DNA of 64,000 nt from Ciona savignyi (lineage: Eukaryota > Chordata > Ascidiacea > Phlebobranchia > Cionidae). The notes beneath the pieces were generated by a model. The model worked only from the letters and a program-made list of their open reading frames with translations. It made no database searches and had not been told where the DNA came from. The translations under genes were made by a program, and so were the position numbers. Positions within the stretch are counted from its first letter, which is position 1. Each line of letters starts with the position of its first letter. The stretch spans positions 1,266,764-1,330,763 of the forward strand of contig CH002950.1 in NCBI GenBank assembly GCA_000149265.1, read 5' to 3'. Positions 25,112-34,900 of this stretch are shown here, in pieces.

Positions 25112-25211
25112 NNNNNNNNNNNNNNNNNNNNNNNNNNNNNNNNNNNNNNNNNNNNNNNNNNNNNNNNNNNNNNNNNNNNNNNNNNNNNNNNNNNNNNNNN
25201 NNNNNNNNNNN
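25112..25211. other. Assembly gap of exactly 100 N
   Basis: The round number marks a gap of unknown size. The sequence after it restarts at TTATAGAATTGTGCAAGAAC, already seen at 24249, so the two sides probably overlap and are not truly consecutive. Confidence 0.95.
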
Positions 25212-25227
25212 TTATAGAATTGTGCAA

Positions 25228-26040
25228 GAACAGTTTGTGTTTCGAGTTTTGTGTTTCGGTTTTGCGTTTTGTGTTTCGGTTTCGAGTTTTGTGTTTCGGT
25301 TTCGAGTTTTGTGTTTCGGTTTCGAGTTTTGTGTTTCGGTTTCGAGTTTTGTGTTTCGGTTTTAAGTTTTGTGTTTCGGTTTTAAGTTTTGTGTTTCGGT
25401 TTTGAGTTTTGTGTTTCGGTTTCGAGTTTTGTGTTTCGGTTTTGAGTTTTGTGTTTCGGTTTCGAGTTTTGTGTTTCGGTTTTGAGTTTTGTGTTTCAGT
25501 TTCGAGTTTTGTGTTTCGGTTTTGAGTTTTGTGTTTCGGTTTCGAGTTTTGTGTTTCGGTTTTGAGTTTTGTGTTTCGGTTTTGAGTTTTGTGTTTCGGT
25601 TTCGAGTTTTGTGTTTCGGTTTTGAGTTTTGTGTTTCGGTTTCGAGTTTTGTGTTTCGGTTTTGAGTTTTGTGTTTCAGTTTTAAGTTTTGTGTTTCAGT
25701 TTCGAGTTTTGTGTTTCGGTTTCGAGTTTTGTGTTTCGGTTTTGAGTTTTGTGTTTCAGTTTTAAGTTTTGTGTTTCAGTTTCGAGTTTTGTGTTTCGGT
25801 TTCGAGTTTTGTGTTTCGGTTTCGAGTTTTGTGTTTCGGTTTCGAGTTTTGTGTTTCAGTTTTAAGTTTTGTGTTTCAGTTTTAAGTTTTGTGTTTCGGT
25901 TTCGAGTTTTGTGTTTCGGTTTCGAGTTTTGTGTTTCGGTTTCGAGTTTTGTGTTTCGGTTTCGAGTTTTGTGTTTCAGTTTCAAGTTTTGTGTTTCAGT
26001 TTTAAGTTTTGTGTTTCGGTTTCGAGTTTTGTGTATCCCA
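25228..26040 (+). repeat. 20-bp minisatellite, right terminal array (second assembled copy)
   Basis: Same left flank, same early unit order (one TTTTGCG unit, then a run of TTTCGAG units) and same right flank as 24265-25102; about 852 versus 863 bases overall. Probably the same locus or its other haplotype. Ends in TGTGTATCCCATTTTGTGGT and the transposon terminus at 26070. Confidence 0.93.
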
Positions 26041-26100
26041 TTTTGTGGTTTGCCCTTATGGGCCACCGTATGTAACCTAGTCATATAGCCTATTTATTAC

Positions 26101-26319
26101 ATTAACAAAAGTAAAGGTTTTGTCAATCGCAAGACATTGGTCTCTGGGCTACAGATTTTTCCGCAACGAACCAAACTTGCACTGGTGACTACATCGGTTC
26201 GAACAACCACCAACCAATATCAACGATATGAGAAGTTCTTAAACATATACAAATATCCAGCGCTTGAAAGTGTATTCACAAATTTTAAACCGCTTGATCC
26301 GTTGTTATTAAAAATATAA
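26101..26319 (+). CDS. Unrecognised open frame, possible 3' exon
   Basis: An open frame just outside the transposon end reads ...KFLNIYKYPALESVFTNF and ends ...LLLKI before TAA. No in-frame ATG was seen; CAATCGCAAG at 26128-26137 could act as an acceptor. Composition is more protein-like than its surroundings, but I recognise no family. It may equally be chance. Confidence 0.2.
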   Translation: MNKSKGFVNRKTLVSGLQIFPQRTKLALVTTSVRTTTNQYQRYEKFLNIYKYPALESVFTNFKPLDPLLLKI

Positions 26320-27032
26320 TGTATTTTGCGTAAAAACAAATTATTGTTTTTATTGAAGAAAATTATACTTATCCTTCGGGCTATAGAATAACGTTTGGAC
26401 TACCATTTAAATGCCGGAGACTTTGTAGTGTGTTAGGTAAGATAAAGGTCTGAGTGAAACCACTGAGCTAAGGTAATGCTGTTTTTATGGAAGGCAGTGT
26501 TAAATTCATTTTAGAAATTTGTATTAAAAGTATTGTTTATTTACGTACATGTTTTTATATTTTATAAATACATAAAAATATTTGGAACATACAATAAATT
26601 GTGTCACAATATACAATCGAATCAAAAGCAAAGATGCAAATGCACGAACCCTTGGTCGCATCCAGTTATATAAAAAACGAACAACCAGAGACCGTGTGGG
26701 AGACCTGAGACTTAATCAAAAATGATTTATCTACAGCAAGCATATAATATTTCCAGTTAATATCCATGTTACATATCTTTAAAGTCCAATGTTTTCTTCT
26801 TACATTATTTAAAGCGAAACCGTTTTCAGAATAAAGTTCGGAGAGGTGTAAGATACACAGATGCTGCCACATCTAATCAGACGAAATTTAGGATATGAAT
26901 AGAGAGTAAAATTGGCTGTGGTAATGACTGGTGTAGGTGTCGGTACTGGGAATACAAATATTAATTTAGCCTTTTCATTTCAGTTAACATCTTATTACGA
27001 CCAACCATTTTTCAACTACCCAAAACATTCGC

Positions 27033-27265
27033 TTATACAAGTTGTGCTTTCGTTCCCCTTTTTTCTCGTGACGAACTTAGTCGTAAGTTCTCCGCTGCAA
27101 CCCACAGTTTTGCCTTTTCAATCCACGACAGCCCTTTCAGGTCTTCTATGTCGTCCTCACTGATACGTGCAACGTCGTCAAGTTCGTTGAAACCACTTGA
27201 GCGTAACGACGACGCTGATTGGTCGTTAAGTTTATTTGTGCGGCACCATTTCTCCAATGACGTGT
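27033..27265 (-). CDS. SAM-domain-like terminal exon (partial gene)
   Basis: A CTTTCCAG acceptor precedes 27265; the exon then encodes TSLEKWCRTNKLNDQSASSL...GFNELDDVARISEDDIEDL...KAKLWVAAENL and stops at 27033. The pattern (W, then a Gly-Phe turn, then ISEDDIEDL, then a final helix) fits a sterile alpha motif, a helical protein-interaction domain. There is no ATG in frame; the leftward frame opens at a TTG. Upstream exons should lie to the right, between 27266 and 28957 or beyond, but none was found. It could be the 3' exon of an unidentified gene or a retained fragment. Confidence 0.5.
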
Positions 27266-28957
27266 CTGGAAAGTACAAGTACTATTTACGACTTTGTGCA
27301 TATAGATACGAGAAATATATTGCACAATAGGAAAATGGTTTGCGTCAAGAAACTATTATACAGACACTGGACAGTATCAATGTCACCCACAGTTTCCATT
27401 AGGTCAATTAAGGGCATGATTTCCACTGTTATTCTCGGATGATATGACGATGGCCGATTAGTATGGAATCGGTTTACATAATTTCGTAAACATGAAAGAA
27501 ATTTAATATTCTAATATCACAAAAAAAGGCTATTTGGAGCAGCATCAGATGTTGTGTAAGTGGTCCAAGTGGCACCCGGGGCCTCGACTTCTGGTATTCG
27601 GCCTTAGGACGGAACTTCTAAGCTAAAGTCAGATCAATTAAGCACTTGATGATGTCACAGGCTTGACGTAAATGGATGCATAAATGAACTAAATTTGAGT
27701 ATGGGGAGTGTAAACTTCTAAATTAGGCGGTTTGGCAACCGGCGTGAAAATACCAGTTCATATTATTAAATTGGCGGATTAATAAAAAAAGTAATACTGC
27801 ACCACCGATGAAACTTCATGCACAATTGTAGGCGAGAAAAAAAAAATTTCGTGAACTTTACAGAACACCTTCTATATGGGTAGGGCATGCAAATCATCAA
27901 GACAGCCCACAACATTTAATTAGCGCCTCAGTTACAGTGCTGGCGCGTGTTGTTGTATAAACTGCTATGCTGGTGTGCGCTAATTAATAGGTCGTAGAAT
28001 TAATTGAACTGAACACTACCAAATTAATGAACTCTTGAAGTGCAATGAGAAGCAAATCAAACACAACAGCCGTTTAGTAACGAAGTGCAATTTTGTCGGG
28101 AGATACTTTAATAACGGACTGTATAATAGTGCCTATGCTCAGCAAAGCAAACTTCGGTTCAAAGAATTCCTTTTATGATCAAGTTTAATGAAAATTGGTT
28201 TTAATTTAATAAAAAAAATATTTAATTTATTCAAGTTTAATAAAAAATGATTTAAACAGACTGGTCAAAGACATATAAATAATATAACTTAACTCACAGT
28301 AGGCAATTTCAATACAAAAGGATTAAAGAAAGACCATGTCGTACAGAAGAGGACTGTTGCCTAAACAGGACATCGGCCGAATTACGTAAACAAATCACAT
28401 TAAATAGGCGGAAAACCAGCTCAATAAATTAGCCAACGGGCGAAATAAAACCAAGTTTGATATCATTATAACAAGTGCTTTATAGGTTCAAGCATACGGT
28501 GCACCGAGATTTGCGTTAAAGCCTTTTTGATGGATATTTTCCGGAAAAACTCAAAAAATCGATTGATATCGGAATGATGATGAATTAAATGAGTTGGTTT
28601 ATCTGTCTTTTTGCGATAGTTCTTTAAACCTAGTACGCGTGGGTTCGTGTTCACGTTTCTACAAAAATAAACAATGATAATCATGTCACCAGCAGCACCC
28701 CCAAGGGACTTATGGTCAGTGCGGAACTGATTTTATATACCACTAAGGATAAGTGGTTTGCAGAAATCTGGTTTAAGAAAACCTTGTTTAAGAAAAACGT
28801 TAAACCTGGTTTAATCCAAACCAGGTTTGTACATACTATCCACTGTATTTAAAAATACAACGCCGCTCATAGAAATACGATTGCTTCATCCTACCTACCA
28901 AATATTTCACAGAAGTTATGCTTCTTCCTTTATACCAAATATTTTATAAAAGTTAAA
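27266..28957. other. No gene recognised between SAM-like exon and the large gene
   Basis: AT-rich. A plus-strand ATG at 28337 opens only 17 codons. The minus-strand frame 28466-28684 has no motif. Confidence 0.4.
28802..28828. repeat. Perfect 11-bp hairpin downstream of the large gene
   Basis: AAACCTGGTTT, five bases, AAACCAGGTTT. It lies about 130 bases past the stop codon of the minus-strand gene. Similar AAACCAGG words recur at 56941 and near 59480, so it may be a repeat fragment and not a 3' processing signal. Confidence 0.6.
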
Positions 28958-31900
28958 CTAGGATTTACCATTATCTTGAATTGTTCTCTCCCACGTGGTG
29001 CTTGCGTCGTCTGGACTCGTCTCCCATGGCAACCTGATATTACTCGGGAAATAATTTCGGTTCGATACTCGCGCGGAAGTGGATCGTTTCAGTTTGACGC
29101 CGTGACACCGTTCTGCAACTTTGTCGGACATGTTCAACTGTTCAGTTCGGCCATTTATCAAATGGACTGCGTGGGAAACAGAAGCAATACTTCCGGTTTT
29201 ATGGGCAGGGATTCGAACAGAAGATGCTCGTGATACTTTAACTTGATGTCTTCGTATGTGGGCTTCGGTTTGGTCTGACTCGGTAGAAAGTATTTCATTT
29301 AGCCAGGTTAATTCAGGGATTTGGAAAATTGTTTGTTGTTTCTCGCTACCTAGTTTGTTTAAATAAAATTTAAGCTTTTGTTTTTGTTCGTTTTCCGACT
29401 GTGCGCTTAAAATTGACCACACGTCTTTAGGCTCCAGGGCCGATACGTCAATTAGTAAGGGGAGAACAGACTTTAAGTCTTTTTTAGGAAGCGGCGCGAT
29501 CGCATGGTCCTCGTTTTCTTCTTCCTCTTCTTGCACTTCTTTAATCGTGAGTTCACTAGTAGTGACGTCATACTGATGACAAACTACTTTATGACGTAGT
29601 CCGTGAAAATCCTCGTCGGATTCCGTAGCGGAAAGCTCGGAATCCTCACTGGAATGATTTCTTCCCGCAAGCAGTGGCTTTGGCTTCGGTGGAAATTCGA
29701 CAAAAATCGCGTTTCTTGATTCTTCGATGACATTGTGGTCATTTTCGGTTGGAAAGGATACAGAGTTGGCAGCGGCGACGGCTCTCTGTGCATTTTCAAA
29801 TGCCGCGTAACTGGAAAGCTGACAGAGTCGACCCAAGATGCAGTTTCTGCATCTCGTCAACGCTTCTAATCCAAGATTTGTTAAAACGTCCAGCAGTTTC
29901 TCCACTGCTCGTTCTCGATCTGCCTCAGAAAGGTCGTTTTCGGATGATGTCTCGCCGGTTAAACTGTAATCCGCATAAGTAGGGCTTACCGACCTTGCCA
30001 TTTCTGGATCAAGAAGTTTCTCTTTGACAAGATCAGCAAGGCAGCGGTTCAAAGAAATATTTTCCGCTTCGATTTCTTCCAATATATCCATCAGGAGTTC
30101 GTTAATTTGGTCAATTTCGTTGGAGGGAGAAGGCACTTTGCATATTGAGCGCTCAGTATGTATTTGCTCGTGACAATCCGTGGTATGCTCTGGCGACGGA
30201 GGATTGTACAGCAACGGTGGCATAGGAGTCAATGAACGATTTTGCGTAGTTTCTGATTGCCCTGGCATCGTTGTCAAATTTGCCGGTGTAGGATTCATTT
30301 TCAAAGCTGTTGTGGTTAGGATAGGTTCTAAATTCGACGATGTTACCTCGATTTCTAACGGCGGAAGATCGCTGAATGACACTCGTGCTCCTTTCTTTTT
30401 GTTGTTAGAACCTAGCAAATTACTACCACCGTTTGAAAGAATTGCCACCAAAGGTGCCTTGGCAATCGGCTCCTTTGGGATTGTGATGTTACAGTCACCA
30501 AAGAACACTTTATTATCTTGACAAAAAGGTGTTGGTTCGGAAACTGGCGGTGCGGACTCGGTAGTTTCTGTATTTTCAAAGTGATCATCATCAAGTTTAT
30601 CAAATATCTCACTGCCCAGTTGATCTTCAATAAGTTCCGCCTCGATTATTATTGTCTCAGAACTATCCTGATCAACAGTTTCATTTGAATAGTCATCGTT
30701 AACAGTTTCAACGGGTTTTATTAAAATTTGCGGATCGTTTTCGATGATTTTCTTTTCATCCTTAGGCTTTTCTTCTGAGCTGTTTTCTGTTTTCGCGTTT
30801 CTTAATTTCGAATTTTTCCTGGTTGAGATTGGAAATAAAACCTTGCTAACAAACGACCCCTTTCTTGTTGGTTTATTCAATGGAGATTTCGTCTTGTACG
30901 AATTCAACTTGATGTCATCTAACTTCGATCTGCTGTGATCTGACTTTTTGATCAGTAACTGAGATATCGATCTCTTTACCATTTGGCCGTCTGTTTCGGC
31001 CGTAGCTGCGAAATCCGGTTTGTTATTTTGAGGAACTGCAAGAATGACAGCAGAAGACATGCAAGTTCTCTCATGTTCGTTTTCGTGAACCTTTTTCTGT
31101 ACGGTTAAATCGTCGCCGAGGGCAATCGAATCGTCGTCTTTATTTAAAGTATTCTCTTCTCCTGCGCAAATTTCCGAACCAGCATCGGGCGAGTTACTTT
31201 CAAGTGGACAGTGTACCACGTCACAATTGGCATTTAATTGTTTTCCGACGTCATGATTACCCATTGTTTTCCTGCATGAGCTGTCTTGGTTGTCAATGCG
31301 GCCTATCCGGTCGGCCGATGACGTAATCGATTGCTCTTGCGTGTTTGTTTTCTGATTGTCTATTACGTCAAAATCGTCAGTAGCGACAATGCTATCGTCG
31401 TTCTCCTCCAAATTATCACTAAAAATGCATTTTAAAAATTGAAGTAACTGTCAAGCTAAAATTGAGCTTAGATTATCTAACCTCTAAAGCTCGAGTTTAG
31501 CGTTGACTTACCTGTCAGATATGGCGCGATTTATCTGAAGACCATGAGCGTTGTTATTGTGATCTGCCATTTCGTCGTTTTCTGATTTCTGGAACAGATT
31601 AAACTTTAAATAAATAATCTGGTTTGTACCGGATTGAAGAAATGATTACATGGTATCTGTATTATAAATCGAAAGTAATTGTTACCCATACAAGTTTAGC
31701 AATAAAACTTGAAAAGCATATCAGCGTTAAAATTAATTGCACGGTTCCTCGGCTAATTTCATCGGTAATAAAATAATTTATAAGACTTGTACAGAAGGCA
31801 GAATTTTTTTTTTATTAAATGTTTTAGTGGCAACCGTCAATAACAAATCATCCATATAATCTTACTTAATATAGTTTTTTTTGCGTTAAGGTATACTACC

Positions 31901-34900
31901 GTTTTTTGGACACTCATAAAAGCGAACATTTATACTAATCACAAATTCAATTTAACAGTGTGCAGATTGAATTCACGAGAATGCGGATTTTACTAATTAA
32001 TAACCCAAAGAAGCTAGAACCTATAACTTAAGGAGCAATGTGCTACTTTTTTCGTGAAAGCTATATTCCACCCTAGCGTAATTGGGTTTTAGGATTTTAG
32101 CACAGCCAAGTATATATTTATTTCCGCCATTTAGCATTTTTTTATATGTGTGATAATAAGAGTTTTGGTTAGTGGACCTTAGTCGATGCGTCACGGCTCG
32201 TTTATTTATTGCAAATTAAAGTGAAGAAATTTTAGTAATCGGATTTGTAGATTGACCTTGTCATCGTACTGACTGATATGTTCTTATTACACATAAACAA
32301 TTTTAAGAAACGAATTAACTATCGTGCCAGTCAAATTATACCTGGGTTATGTAAATTTACCAAAATTCCGTCATTTTAGGTTAGTTAAGTTATTTTTTTG
32401 TTTCTACGATAAAAACATGAAGCTTTTAAAAAATTGGAAAATGGAAAAAAACGGCAAAACGACAGTCGTTAGAACACGTCTAAAAAAGCAATAAATTATT
32501 AAATGTCGGTATAATTAGACGTGGCCGCTAAACCCAAAGTATACCTTTAAGTTAGATTTCATAAGTATACCAGTTTTATAGTGTAGTCTGTACCAATTAA
32601 GTAAACGTTTTAAATAACCAGGAATTTCTTTGAACACATAATTTTTCTGTTATATTTTTACTATAGCGTGAAATTAAATTATTTCCACCGTGGTTAACTG
32701 AGTCACTGCAAATTCGTTGTCAACGCCGCTGGTTGAAAGTGTAAATAAACAAATTAATTCTCTAAATAAAAGTGTTTGTTTTGGGACAGCACCGCAAACG
32801 CATTTTTAAGTCGTTATTACATGAATGTACACTTATAGCGTGTCCAAACAAATATAATTTTTAAGACATTCGAAAAATACCTTACCTCCATTTTTGATTG
32901 ATCAGTGATCGCGTTACGTCCTAGTATTTTCCGGGTAATTCCCTTCAACCAGCCAGACGTCAAGGGGCATGTATTGATGACGTCATCGCAGTCGCTTCGG
33001 TTCAGTCGCAAAAGAGCTTCCGAGAACATGACCAAACGGTCGGGAATACTCGGACATTTTCGGATCAGCCAAGCAGATCTTGTGCTTATGACGCAAGCAC
33101 TCACGAGTTCGCCGACGAAAGACTTCACATTCGTATCTTCGAAAACTCCATCGCTATTTTCTCCGACTTCAGACGGATTTACTTCGCGGATGTTAGACTT
33201 CAAGGGTATAGCGAATTTCCGAGCAAGCTGGTTTTCAATGTCACACGGAGTTTTGGATGCGGAAGTTTTTTCGGTCATTTCCTTTACGTCATCGGTAGTG
33301 ACGTCACAAGGTTCCGCAAACGTCACTTCCGGAGATACTTCCCGACAGGATGCCGTGCGCCGAAGAGAAGATATTTTCGATTTCGGTCGTTCTATTGTAT
33401 CGTCTTTTGATTTTCCTGGGAAAGGGGTATTGGTATAGTTATGTAACCAAAGAGGACAATGACAAGAAAATACAAATGTTCTTTCTTATTGACAACTCAG
33501 GAAAATATTCTTGGTAGGTGGCACCAATTATCCAAGAACGTAAACCTCGCGCTAGTATACATATATGGTTGTAGCTTAGCGGGTTTTAATTGGTTTAAAT
33601 GCCTCCGCTCGTCTTTGATTCCTCGAATCATCAGACTTAGCTTCAAACACAGACAAAATAGCGTTGTAGGTGCGTTTCATATACAGCCTTTGAAACGAGG
33701 TAACGACTTTTGTAGTTGTTGCTCGTTCTACTGTTATGACATAACCGGGACACGTCAAACGCGGTAGTTGCTTATCATTTGACGGCCTTATCGTGAAAAC
33801 ATTACCGCGAAACGACTTGCAATTATTCGGCACTTAGGGTCGGCTGTTTGCGGTCGAAATACAAATGTGCTTGGTTTTGTTGAAATTATAACATTCTACC
33901 GTGCCCGTAGCGCGAAATTGATATCGCTGATTACAATTAGATAAGCGAGTGGTAATCTATAGCTCTTTCATTTTGCGCGATGCTTGGGTCTGATAAAATC
34001 ACCGAAACTAATGAACGAAATTGAAATTTGGGCGAAGAAAATCGAAGAAATAGTTTAGGGTATATTTAGAAGTCCCCAAACTACGTCAACTGACTAAAAT
34101 AATTACAACAGAACTGCCGAAGCTTGCGTCAGGTAAAACTAAAATAATTTCAAGCATTTTCTTATCCGGTTCGGCTATTACCACATACCAAGACTTTCTA
34201 AAAGCAAAGCAAAACTGGACGTCTAATAGGTTCCGCTAAATCTGCTGGCAATTGTATTCTGAACAAACGGGTGCTCTTGCGTATTGATTTTGTGGAACGA
34301 ATCACCAGAACGGATTACTTACCATTTGCCCAGTTAAAAGCAAAAGGATTAAACAAAATCGAGCATTAAACAAGATTTGCGATGCATATGCTTATATAAG
34401 TGGCTTCTGGAAAAGACATTTACGATAATGTAGTACGTTTAAAGTCTTAAACCGATGTACAAATATGCTTGCTTAAACAGTCTAAATGTTTAAATATGTT
34501 CGATTTTACACTTTTTTTGATATATGTGTTTTGATGGTTTTTGCTACGTACATTCGCATTTTCATTTTGTTTGGAAATAACGTTATCAAAGGGCTTGTGT
34601 TGTGTGTTAAAAAATTATTCGCAGGAAAGAAAATGTCTTATATATTTTGGTATCTTGTTTTGTACTGGTTAAGTTACACATTATACGGAAACACGAGCTA
34701 GGATCGTGCAAATTATAGAAACCGAATAGGTGTGATTTCAAAATAATTTGAAAATAGATGAAAATTGCATTTAGAAGCGCCCAAGACACGTGGTAAAAGA
34801 TTGAATGTCGATTGAGACTTTAAGATAAAATTTCATGGCGATTTAGATGTATTTGATTACAGTCAAAATTACCAATAGATGTTCTTTATCTGTTAAGACG

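Larger units (their letters stand above)
13693..26070. mobile_element. Large TIR transposon carrying HECT ligase and DDE integrase genes
   Basis: The left end TACGGTGGCCCATAAGGGC (13693 on) is the inverse of the right end (to 26070). About 42 terminal bases match with one clear mismatch, and the similarity then continues into a 20-bp minisatellite in opposite orientation on each side. TGTAAC flanks both ends as a 6-bp direct repeat (13687-13692, 26071-26076). Contents in order: left minisatellite, 21-bp minisatellite, HECT gene (+), integrase pseudogene (-), SINE, 186-bp satellite, diverged repeats, right minisatellite. The right array is present twice around a 100-N gap, probably an assembly overlap, so true length may be nearer 11.4 kb. 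The integrase type recalls IS3-like eukaryotic elements (a Repbase class I remember as IS3EU); that assignment is unverified. Confidence 0.85.

Noticed and set aside
24249..26070. Helitron 3' end (GCCCTTATGGGC hairpin followed by CTAG)
   Set aside because: The same sequence is inverted at 13693 and a 6-bp target duplication is present; Helitrons have neither terminal inversion nor target duplication.
28337..28390. Short plus-strand exon starting MSYRRGLLPKQ
   Set aside because: Only 17 codons, followed by a stop; no downstream plus-strand exon fits.
32905..33438. Plus-strand 177-codon open frame
   Set aside because: Antisense shadow of an in-phase exon of the large minus-strand gene.
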